Shown piece after piece: positions 1-5,100 of a stretch of 5,806 bases of DNA. Positions within the stretch are counted from its first letter, which is position 1, and each line of letters begins with the position of its first letter. The translations under genes and the position numbers were made by a program. The notes under the pieces were generated by a model that was given only the letters and a program-made list of their open reading frames with translations, searched no databases and was not told the DNA's origin. The stretch covers positions 1-5,806 of the forward strand of contig SCUR01000397.1 in assembly GCA_004297235.1 (NCBI GenBank), read 5' to 3'. Source of the stretch: Candidatus Manganitrophaceae bacterium. GTDB taxonomy: Bacteria > Nitrospirota > Nitrospiria > SBBL01 > Manganitrophaceae.

Positions 1-108
1 GATCCCGCTGTTGTCCGGCGCCGAGGAGGGGCTTTCATTCTCAGCCGCAGCGACCCACCCGCCGGTCAGTATGAACAATGTTGCGATGATCCAAACAAAT
101 TGCTTCAT
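1..108 (-). CDS. Short exported protein, N-terminal part only (cut by window edge)
   Basis: Seen: 36 codons are open from an ATG at 108-106 to the left edge, with no stop reached. A strong Shine-Dalgarno, GAGGAGG, lies 5 bases before the ATG. The first 22 residues form a classical Sec signal peptide: Lys2, a hydrophobic core WIIATLFIL, a short GGWV turn, and an AAA motif that would cleave before Glu23. The visible mature part is polar (ENESPSSAPDNSG), typical of a flexible linker or a short periplasmic protein. There is no lipobox cysteine. It starts 15 bases after the stop of the basic-protein gene on the same strand, and its Shine-Dalgarno is nearly adjacent to that stop, so the two are probably cotranscribed. 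Function not recognised. The signal peptide call is strong; the rest of the protein lies outside the window. Confidence 0.75.
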   Translation of the reverse strand, partial: MKQFVWIIATLFILTGGWVAAAENESPSSAPDNSGI

Positions 109-123
109 TTCAGCCTCCTCCGA

Positions 124-354
124 TTAAGACGCGCGGAGCCGTTTCAGGAGGGTGTTTCCGAGGGACTCGGCCCGCTTGCCGATCACCTGCACTCCCTCCC
201 CCAGGACCTTGGCCCCTCGCTTGAGCATCTTCTTCGCTTTCGGCGTCGCCTTTTTGATCCGGGAGCCGAGCGCGCTCCTCCTCGGGGATGCTTTTTTCCG
301 GCCCCGCGATTTCGCAACCGGTTTCTTTCGCCCGACCTGTTTTTTCTCTGGCAT
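124..354 (-). CDS. Small Lys/Arg-rich histone-H1-tail-like protein
   Basis: Seen: 76 residues from ATG 354-352 to TAA 126-124, with AGGAGG 6 bases before the start. Upstream in-frame ATGs exist but lack this signal and would read back through the non-coding repeat, so the short form is preferred. It has 16 Lys and 10 Arg (about a third of residues) against 3 Glu. Residues 1-42 are a low-complexity basic tail with GRKK, SPRR and TPKAKK motifs, resembling the (S/T)P-K/R-K/R minor-groove binders of histone H1 tails. Residues 43-76 look like one amphipathic helix with Leu44, Val50, Leu51, Val55, Val57, Ile58, Leu65, Leu69 and Leu70 as the apolar face. Inference: a small nucleoid- or nucleic-acid-binding protein, or a membrane-associating basic peptide. 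It shares an apparent transcription unit with the exported protein downstream, which is odd for a DNA-binding protein. No family is recognised with certainty. Confidence 0.75.
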   Translation of the reverse strand: MPEKKQVGRKKPVAKSRGRKKASPRRSALGSRIKKATPKAKKMLKRGAKVLGEGVQVIGKRAESLGNTLLKRLRAS

Positions 355-640
355 GATGGTCCTCCTAATCGATGTTATTGTTCCTTCCCAGTGAGGAGGT
401 TGAGTGCAATTCATAGACCGTTGAAGCGCGCGCTGAAGCGAAGCAAAATCGACCTCGGAAGGGATATTCCGGGCGATCGATCGTTTCCGGTATGAATATT
501 TTGCACAGAGATCGTTCGGATATATCGGACAGGGATTCGGATCAGACGAAATTGCAGGGAATGAGGGCCGGGATCGCGCGCCGATGTGAAAAAAGGGAAC
601 AAACTGCCGGCGGTCGGCAACGCGGGTCGCTTCCTCCGAT
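355..640. other. Non-coding gap upstream of the minus-strand pair
   Basis: No convincing gene is seen. Open frames here lack ribosome-binding sites and run into the neighbouring repeat. The stretch must hold the promoter of the minus-strand unit, but I cannot point to a good -35/-10 pair. Minor symmetric elements are visible: CGGAA/TTCCG around a 6-base loop (456-471), the palindrome CGATCGATCG (474-483), and the palindrome GATATATC (519-526). They could be operator half-sites or chance, since GATCG is common throughout this window. Confidence 0.5.
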
Positions 641-714
641 GTCATTGCGAGCGCGGCGAAGCAATTTCTTAATCGATTCAGGATTGCCGCGTTCCCTCGG
701 CCGCCCGCCATGAC
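641..714. repeat. Degenerate dispersed inverted repeat of the GTCATTGCGAG type (MITE/REP-like)
   Basis: Seen: the left arm begins GTCATTGCGAGCGCGGCGAA then GCAATTTC. The right arm, read on the other strand, begins GTCATGGCGGGCGG and ends GCGGCAATCC. The arms thus pair imperfectly around an AT-richer centre (about 666-680), with GTCAT/ATGAC at the exact ends. Known: short non-autonomous palindromes starting GTCATTGCGAG and containing GAAGCAATC occur in many copies in diverse environmental bacteria. Their false translations give strings like SLRARRSN and CFAALAMT, and both appear in the frames here. Inference: a decayed copy, since the right arm has drifted and has extra bases relative to the left. 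It lies about 50 bases upstream of the ftsH -10 element and encodes no protein. Confidence 0.65.
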
Positions 715-763
715 GCGCGAGGCGACGACGGGGCGGCTCGACCTGAATTGCAAGAGACATCTA

Positions 764-772
764 TGTTATAAT
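764..772 (+). promoter_or_regulatory. ftsH promoter, extended -10 (TGtTATAAT)
   Basis: A perfect extended -10, TGTTATAAT, ends at 772, with predicted transcription start near 779. No good -35 lies at the normal distance: with a 17-base spacer the hexamer would be TGAATT (744-749). TTGCAA at 748-753 is only 13 bases away, too close. Extended -10 promoters tolerate a poor -35, so this fits housekeeping-sigma recognition. It gives a leader of about 54 bases to the ftsH ATG. Confidence 0.65.
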
Positions 773-782
773 GAGTTATTCA

Positions 783-809
783 AAAAAAGGGTCTTTATCG
801 CCCTTTTTT
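783..809 (+). promoter_or_regulatory. Terminator-shaped hairpin in the ftsH leader
   Basis: AAAAAAGGG (783-791) is the exact reverse complement of CCCTTTTTT (801-809), with a 9-base loop (792-800). The stem starts a few bases after the predicted transcription start and ends 12 bases before the GGGAGG ribosome-binding site. The 3' arm doubles as a U-tract, so it resembles a weak intrinsic terminator. Only three G-C pairs close the loop, so strong termination is doubtful. It could be an attenuator, a temperature-sensitive element, or a 5' stabilising stem. No upstream gene exists for it to terminate. Confidence 0.5.
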
Positions 810-832
810 CCCCCTCTGGTTGGGAGGCAGGC

Positions 833-2710
833 ATGCCGCAGAAAAAGGAATTCCCCGGTTGGACCCTCTTTATCATTCTCTTCATCATCACCGTTCTCCC
901 TTTCTTTTTCTTTACCCCGCAAGCCCGGCAGACGTCTTACAGCGACTTTAAACGTCTGCTTCGGGAGGGAAAGGTCAAGGAGGTGGTGATTTCCAAAGAC
1001 ACCATCGAGGGGGTGAAGGTCGACGGCAAGGAAGAGCCCTTCAGCACGGTCCGCGTAGACGATCCCGCGTTGATCCGCGAGCTGGAAGATCGAAATATTA
1101 AAGTCACCGGAGAGGTCCAGAGCAACTGGCTGAGAGATCTCGTCCTCTTTTGGGTGCTGCCGGCGGCGGTGATCCTGTTTATCTGGAGTCTCTTCGCGAG
1201 GAGGATGGCGGGCGGCGGGGGGGGACAAGGATTTATGACCTTCGGGCGGGCCCGCGCCAAGGTCTTCGCCGAGAAAGATGTGCAGGTCAGCTTTCATGAT
1301 GTCGCCGGAGCGGACGAGCCGAAAGAAGAGCTGATGGAGGTGGTCGAGTTTCTCCGCCAGCCGCAGAAATTCCAGCGCCTCGGCGGCCGGATTCCGAAAG
1401 GGGTGCTGCTGGTCGGCCCTCCCGGAACCGGAAAGACCCTTTTGGCGAGGGCGGTCGCCGGAGAGGCGAAGGTCCCCTTCTTTTCGATGAGCGGATCGGA
1501 GTTCGTCGAGATGTTCGTGGGGGTCGGCGCGGCGCGCGTGCGCGATCTCTTCGCGCAGGCGCAAGAGAAGGCGCCGTGCATCATCTTCATCGACGAGCTC
1601 GATGCCTTGGGACGGGCGCGCGGAATGGGGATGCTCGGCGGGGGACATGCGGAGCAGGACCAAACCCTCAACCAGCTCCTGGTCGAGATGGATGGATTCG
1701 ATCCGAGGAAGGGGGTCATCATCATGGCGGCGACCAACCGCCCGGAAATCCTCGATACCGCCTTGCTTCGGCCCGGGCGTTTCGATCGCCAGATCTTGGT
1801 CGATCGCCCCGACGTCCGCGAGCGGGAGGAGATCCTGAATCTCCACACCCGCAGCGTGAAGCTCGATCCGAAGGTCGACATCAAATTGCTCGCCACCCGG
1901 ACGCCGGGGTTCGTGGGGGCCGACCTGGCCAACGTCGTCAACGAGGCGGCGCTGCTGGCGGCGCGGAACAACAAAGACCAGGTGGAGATGGAGGATTTTG
2001 AAGAGGCGATCAACCGGGTGACGACCGGCCTTGAAAAGAAGAAGCGGGTGATGAGCAAAAAAGAGAAGGAGTATGTCGCCTATCACGAATCGGGGCATGC
2101 TCTGGTCGCGGAGCTGGTGCCGAACGCCGACCCGGTCCATCGGATCTCGATCATCCCCCGCGGCATCGCGGCCCTCGGCTATACTCTTCAGCTTCCGACG
2201 GAAGATCGCTACTTGATGACCAAGAGCGAGCTGCTCGACCGGCTGGCGGTCTTGCTCGGAGGGCGGGTGGCCGAGGAGATCATCTTCGGGGAGATCTCGA
2301 CCGGCGCGCAGAACGATCTGACCCGCGCGACCGACATCGCCCGGAGCATGGTCCGGGAGTTCGGAATGAGCGAGAAGCTGGGGCTGGTCTCCTTCGAGCG
2401 CTCCCGACGGATGATGCAGACCGATGGGTTCCCTCCCGGCGCCAAAGATTACAGCGAAGACCTCGCGAAGGCGATCGACGAAGAGGTCAGAGAGATCATC
2501 GACAAAACCCATGCCCGTGTTCAGGCGCTGCTCGAGAGCCATCGCGATCATCTGCGGGCGCTCGCGAAGCTCCTTCTCGAAAAAGAGGTGGTCGAGGGAG
2601 AAACCCTTCGGAAGATCGTTCACGGGGACGGCTCGCCGAAGAAGAGCGACGCGCCCCGCCCGGTCGATATCGCCTTTCCGGAAACGCCGCGCCGCGCCGT
2701 CGGAGAGTAG
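833..2710 (+). CDS. ftsH: ATP-dependent zinc metalloprotease FtsH
   Basis: Membrane-anchored AAA+ protease that extracts and degrades misassembled membrane proteins and selected cytosolic regulators, acting as a hexamer with its catalytic parts in the cytosol. Seen in 625 residues: TM1 at about 10-27, a periplasmic domain about 32-100, TM2 about 101-122, and a Gly-rich linker 127-133. The AAA domain has Walker A GPPGTGKT (195-202), pore motif FVG (228-230), Walker B IIFIDELDA (250-258), and the second region of homology with arginine fingers Arg313 and Arg316. The protease domain has zinc site HESGH (418-422) with Asp495 as likely third ligand. All key residues are present and the length is normal for the family. 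ATG 833 is chosen because GGGAGG lies 5 bases upstream; the frame is open further back but only into the leader. Small departures from common FtsH sequences are HESGH rather than HEAGH, and HAEQDQTLNQ where HDEREQTLNQ is usual. It may be one of several paralogues. Confidence 0.97.
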   Translation: MPQKKEFPGWTLFIILFIITVLPFFFFTPQARQTSYSDFKRLLREGKVKEVVISKDTIEGVKVDGKEEPFSTVRVDDPALIRELEDRNIKVTGEVQSNWLRDLVLFWVLPAAVILFIWSLFARRMAGGGGGQGFMTFGRARAKVFAEKDVQVSFHDVAGADEPKEELMEVVEFLRQPQKFQRLGGRIPKGVLLVGPPGTGKTLLARAVAGEAKVPFFSMSGSEFVEMFVGVGAARVRDLFAQAQEKAPCIIFIDELDALGRARGMGMLGGGHAEQDQTLNQLLVEMDGFDPRKGVIIMAATNRPEILDTALLRPGRFDRQILVDRPDVREREEILNLHTRSVKLDPKVDIKLLATRTPGFVGADLANVVNEAALLAARNNKDQVEMEDFEEAINRVTTGLEKKKRVMSKKEKEYVAYHESGHALVAELVPNADPVHRISIIPRGIAALGYTLQLPTEDRYLMTKSELLDRLAVLLGGRVAEEIIFGEISTGAQNDLTRATDIARSMVREFGMSEKLGLVSFERSRRMMQTDGFPPGAKDYSEDLAKAIDEEVREIIDKTHARVQALLESHRDHLRALAKLLLEKEVVEGETLRKIVHGDGSPKKSDAPRPVDIAFPETPRRAVGE

Positions 2711-2711
2711 A

Positions 2712-2724
2712 GGGAGGATCTCCC
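2712..2724 (+). promoter_or_regulatory. Hairpin containing the Shine-Dalgarno of the ferritin-like gene
   Basis: GGGAG (2712-2716) pairs perfectly with CTCCC (2720-2724) around a GAT loop. The GGGAGG Shine-Dalgarno is therefore one arm of the stem, starting one base after the ftsH TAG stop. A ribosome terminating on ftsH would cover and melt it, so translation of the next gene may be coupled to ftsH. The stem is short; the coupling is inference. Confidence 0.45.
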
Positions 2725-2727
2725 GGG

Positions 2728-3132
2728 ATGGAGATGAAATCGCTCCTCCAAATGCTGTTGGCCGATGAGCGGAGGCTGCATCAGGCGTACACGGCTTACC
2801 TTCCCCTGCTTCGTCCCGCCGTCTTGAGGGAGAAGATCCAGCGGTGGGCGGGGGAGGGATGGAAGCACATCGAAGCGCTGGAGCGGGCCGTCGAAAAGAG
2901 CGGGGCGCTCGGGGAGACGGTCGCTCCCGGCGCCGTTCCCCCTTCGGCCGAGACGCACGCGCTGCTCGACTTTTTCTATCAACAAGAGGAGCGCCTTTAT
3001 TATCGTTATCAAGAGGCGCTGAAGCGGACCGAATCGGAATCGCTCCGGTCGCTTCTTTTCTCTCATCTTCAGGATCAGAAGAGACACCTTGCTGGGATCC
3101 AGCACCTCTATGCCGAGTTCCTCTATTACTAA
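2728..3132 (+). CDS. Ferritin-like/rubrerythrin-like four-helix protein
   Basis: Seen: 134 residues, almost wholly helical in character, with four amphipathic segments: about 3-28, 31-58, 74-101 and 103-133. A Pro/Gly-rich link (67-72) joins helices 2 and 3, as in ferritin-like bundles. Candidate ligands follow the family pattern: Glu14 in helix 1, Glu43 and His47 in helix 2, Glu87/Glu88 in helix 3, and Asp116 and His120 in helix 4. Rubrerythrin-type helices usually carry ExxH; here the acid sits four before the His in both helix 2 and helix 4, and helix 4 has Asp rather than Glu. Either the metal site is altered or the fold has lost iron binding. No signal peptide or membrane segment, so cytosolic. 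It starts 17 bases after the ftsH stop with GGGAGG at 2712-2717 (10-base spacing), so it is probably cotranscribed with ftsH. Family placement is by pattern only; an iron or peroxide-stress role is inferred. Confidence 0.8.
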   Translation: MEMKSLLQMLLADERRLHQAYTAYLPLLRPAVLREKIQRWAGEGWKHIEALERAVEKSGALGETVAPGAVPPSAETHALLDFFYQQEERLYYRYQEALKRTESESLRSLLFSHLQDQKRHLAGIQHLYAEFLYY

Positions 3133-3152
3133 TCTTTTGTACTAATCTTTTG
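3127..3152 (+). repeat. Perfect 13-bp tandem duplication
   Basis: TACTAATCTTTTG occurs twice head to tail, at 3127-3139 and 3140-3152, with no mismatch. The first copy contains the last Tyr codon and TAA stop of the ferritin-like gene. The end of the second copy supplies the TTG of the TTGACA -35 box of the next promoter. It looks like a slippage duplication that lengthened the spacer between the two genes. Confidence 0.9.
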
Positions 3153-3178
3153 ACAAATTTCTTTTTGAAGAATAGACT
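3150..3178 (+). promoter_or_regulatory. Promoter for the DUF1284/DJ-1 pair, leaderless type
   Basis: A perfect -35 TTGACA (3150-3155), a 17-base spacer, and a -10 TAGACT (3173-3178; four of six matches, including the key first, second and last bases). The ATG at 3185 begins 7 bases after the -10 hexamer, just where transcription should start. No Shine-Dalgarno precedes the ATG. Together these predict a leaderless mRNA. Confidence 0.65.
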
Positions 3179-3184
3179 TTCCTC

Positions 3185-3643
3185 ATGTTGATCGGTCCGT
3201 CGAAGCGCCCTCTGATCATCCGCGGCCATACCCTCCTCTGCCTGCAAGGCTTTCGAGGAGAGGGGTACAGTCCCGCCTTTGTCGAAAACATGAAAGCGAT
3301 CCACCGCCGTCTCTCCGGCGATCCGGAGGCCACCGTCCAGGTGACGGCCGGTCCCGATCTCATTTGCCGCGCCTGCCCGCATCTGCAGTCGGATGGATGC
3401 CATTTAAAGGGGCCCGGTTTCGAGGAGCCGATGAAGCGCCAGGATCGAGAGGTGATGGCGCGGCTCGGCCTTGCGGAGGGGGAGATCCTACCCTGGGGGG
3501 AGATCCTTCACCGGATCGCCGCGCAGGTCGAGGGAAGCGATCTGGACGCCGTCTGCGGGTCTTGTCCCTGGCTGCCGCTGGGGTATTGCCGGCAGGGGAT
3601 CGACGCATTGAACGTCCTTCAAGATCGAGCGAGGTCTTCATGA
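3185..3643 (+). CDS. DUF1284 family cysteine-rich protein
   Basis: Seen: 152 residues. The N-terminal signature RGHTLLCLQGFRGEGYSP (13-30), followed by FVENM, matches DUF1284, whose members usually read RGHHLLC; here the second His is Thr16. Seven cysteines fall in clusters: Cys19, then Cys61-x2-Cys64-x7-Cys72, then Cys124-x2-Cys127-x7-Cys135. The identical C-x2-C-x7-C spacing in two blocks suggests two equivalent metal-binding halves, such as an iron-sulfur cluster or zinc. Known: the family is of unknown function and often labelled a possible iron-sulfur protein. No signal peptide or membrane segment, so cytosolic. The start at 3185 is the only ATG before the signature and sits 7 bases after a -10 box without any Shine-Dalgarno. 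The stop overlaps the start of the DJ-1-like gene by ATGA, so the two products are probably made together. Family assignment is confident, metal type unknown. Confidence 0.85.
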   Translation: MLIGPSKRPLIIRGHTLLCLQGFRGEGYSPAFVENMKAIHRRLSGDPEATVQVTAGPDLICRACPHLQSDGCHLKGPGFEEPMKRQDREVMARLGLAEGEILPWGEILHRIAAQVEGSDLDAVCGSCPWLPLGYCRQGIDALNVLQDRARSS

Positions 3644-4236
3644 AAGGGCAGAATCAATTATGCGGAGCTTCCTCTCCCTTCGCCGGAGGCAAGCGGGTTT
3701 TGATTCTTTTGGCGCCGGGGTTTGAAGAGATCGAAGCGGTCACCGTGATCGATATCCTCCGGCGGGCCGGCGTGGAGGTGATCGCGGCCGGAACGGTCGA
3801 AGGGCCGATCGAAGGAGCCCGGAAGGTGAAGGTCCTGGCCGATCTTTCGATCGACCGGGTCACGGGGAGCGATTACGACCTGATCGTTCTGCCCGGGGGA
3901 CAGCCCGGCACCGACCATCTCGCGAAAGACGAACGGGTCCGGCGGATCTTGAATGAAGCGGCGGCGAAGGAGCGGCACATCGCGGCGATCTGCGCCGCCC
4001 CGTCGATCCTCGCCGCGGCCGGTCTCCTCGCCGGAAAGAAGGGGACGAGCCATCCTTCGGTCCGGGGGCGGATGGAGGGGGTTGATTACTCCGAGGCGCG
4101 GGTGGTCGTGGATGGGCGATGGGTGACCAGCCGCGCTCCCGGCACCGCGATGGAATTTGCCTTTGAGCTGGTCCGGCTGTTGGCCGGGGAAGAAAAAGTA
4201 AAAGAGGTCAATCAAGGCGTGATGGCGAGGCTGTAA
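3640..4236 (+). CDS. DJ-1/PfpI (ThiJ, YajL-like) family protein
   Basis: Seen: 198 residues with a flavodoxin-like alpha/beta core. Residues 19-33 match the DJ-1 opening strand and loop, with Glu32 at the place of the conserved active-site Glu (Glu18 of human DJ-1). The nucleophile elbow AAICAAP places Cys118 as the reactive cysteine (Cys106 in DJ-1). His138 in TSHPS matches the DJ-1 His126 region, and SRAPGTAMEFAFELV (164-178) is the usual C-terminal signature. All three marker residues are present. Known: DJ-1/YajL/PfpI proteins act in oxidative and carbonyl stress as glyoxalase or proposed deglycase enzymes or chaperones; the exact reaction is disputed. The N-terminus has about 16 extra residues. 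ATG 3640 overlaps the DUF1284 stop by 4 bases, with a weak GAGG at 3631-3634, pointing to translational coupling. The open frame extends further upstream, but only as a shadow of DUF1284. Likely cytosolic. Confidence 0.9.
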   Translation: MKGQNQLCGASSPFAGGKRVLILLAPGFEEIEAVTVIDILRRAGVEVIAAGTVEGPIEGARKVKVLADLSIDRVTGSDYDLIVLPGGQPGTDHLAKDERVRRILNEAAAKERHIAAICAAPSILAAAGLLAGKKGTSHPSVRGRMEGVDYSEARVVVDGRWVTSRAPGTAMEFAFELVRLLAGEEKVKEVNQGVMARL

Positions 4237-4329
4237 TCTGTCGAGAGGGACTCGGCGAATACGGATTCAATCTTCGCTCCTTCTCCCGTTCCCGCTAAAT
4301 TCATCATCTTCCGTACTTGAGGATTTTCC

Positions 4330-5085
4330 ATGTTGGACGCTTACGTGGCCAAGGGGCTGGGCGATTATCTCGACCTGATGCAGCCGCTCACCCCGATGTT
4401 CCACCTCGCCTATGTCATCCTGGTCAATCGTCTTGCCTTATTTGGAAACCAATTCCGCTTCCCGTTCGAGGGGTTCGTGACGCTCCATTATGTGATGTTT
4501 CTCTTCTTTCCGTTCGGCTGGCTCTGGGTGCAACTCGGAAAATCGGGACCGGCCCCCTTTGCGCGGATCGTGGAGGGGGGCATCCCGTTCTGGATTCCCG
4601 GAATAAGCTTCGGCCTCTCCGGTTTGCATTTCATCCTGACGATTCTTCTGATCGTCCTCTGGTTTTCGGAGGCGAGGGCTCCTCGGAATGATTATGATTT
4701 TCGCAAGGTCCGCGGGTGGAGTTATTTGGTTCTCCCCCTCGTTCTCTGGGGGTTTGTTTATCCCTTCCGGCCGGGGGAGCAGGGCGAATTCGTTTTTCTC
4801 AGCTACACCGGGCTTTGGAGCTCGCCGTTCGGCGTTCTCATGAATCCCACCTCGACCTTTCTCCTCGGCCTATTGACCTTTATCTATCCGCGGGTCAACC
4901 TAAAACTCTTCATCGGCAGCGCCTCGGTTTTTCTGATGATCGCCCTGGTCGCCGCGCGCACGTCGCCCCTCGATTGGCCGATGGCGTTCCTGGCCGGACT
5001 GAATCTCCTCCTCGGGTTCATCCTGGCGATCAAACGCAGAAAGGCGATCGCCGCCGAAAAGCCCGAAGCGATCGCCTCCCCTTAA
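4330..5085 (+). CDS. Polytopic membrane protein of unknown function
   Basis: Seen: 251 residues with about six hydrophobic spans: roughly 47-66, 94-112, 131-146, 167-186, 194-209 and 217-234, plus an apolar stretch at 22-38 that may be a seventh or a re-entrant segment. Aromatics are abundant (FPFGWLWV, GFVYPF). Possible functional residues in or near the spans are His25, His53 and His100. The tail ends in KRRK and a polar segment, so a cytosolic C-terminus is likely by the positive-inside rule. No motif identifies a transporter, enzyme or respiratory subunit. The start at 4330 has GAGGA 6 bases upstream (4319-4323). It follows the DJ-1-like gene by 93 bases with no clear terminator between, so it could be read from the same promoter. 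An upstream TTCGCT/TAAATT pair (4273-4301) is too weak to call a promoter. Real gene with good confidence; no function assigned. Confidence 0.85.
   Translation: MLDAYVAKGLGDYLDLMQPLTPMFHLAYVILVNRLALFGNQFRFPFEGFVTLHYVMFLFFPFGWLWVQLGKSGPAPFARIVEGGIPFWIPGISFGLSGLHFILTILLIVLWFSEARAPRNDYDFRKVRGWSYLVLPLVLWGFVYPFRPGEQGEFVFLSYTGLWSSPFGVLMNPTSTFLLGLLTFIYPRVNLKLFIGSASVFLMIALVAARTSPLDWPMAFLAGLNLLLGFILAIKRRKAIAAEKPEAIASP
5042..5077 (+). repeat. 10-bp inverted repeat built on two GCGATCGC palindromes
   Basis: AGGCGATCGC (5042-5051) pairs perfectly with GCGATCGCCT (5068-5077) over a 16-base loop. It lies inside the last codons of the membrane-protein gene, ending 8 bases before its final base. Each arm contains GCGATCGC, itself palindromic. 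No U-tract follows, so it is not a standard terminator; it may act as an mRNA-end stabilising stem. It may also simply reflect the repeated Lys/Glu-Ala-Ile-Ala codons (KAIAAEKPEAIA). Confidence 0.5.
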
Positions 5086-5100
5086 ATCCGCTTCTTATCC

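Noticed and set aside
403..450. Possible second decayed copy of the dispersed repeat (GAAGCGAAGCAAAATC)
   Set aside because: Only one short arm resembles the family, and no partner arm or GTCAT end is seen.
492..713. A 73-codon plus-strand frame upstream of ftsH
   Set aside because: No ribosome-binding site, and its SLRARRSN stretch is the known false translation of the GTCATTGCGAG repeat.
355..753. Longer version of the basic-protein gene starting upstream of 354
   Set aside because: The added part translates non-coding DNA including the repeat (CFAALAMT), whereas ATG 354 has AGGAGG at ideal spacing.
710..832. Longer ftsH with 41 extra residues
   Set aside because: It would include the promoter and leader hairpin, and the N-terminus would not match FtsH, which begins just before TM1.
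776..3403. Very long open frame (about 875 codons) on the minus strand, opposite ftsH and the next two genes
   Set aside because: It lies opposite clear, family-assigned genes, has no family pattern, and is a usual by-product of GC-rich codon use, which removes stops from one antisense frame.
3364..3639. N-terminal extension of the DJ-1-like protein
   Set aside because: This frame overlaps the DUF1284 coding region and has low-complexity Arg/Gly-rich content; ATG 3640 gives the expected family length.
4240..4256. Hairpin GTCGAG/CTCGGC after the DJ-1-like gene as a terminator
   Set aside because: The stem is short with a wobble pair, and no U-tract follows.
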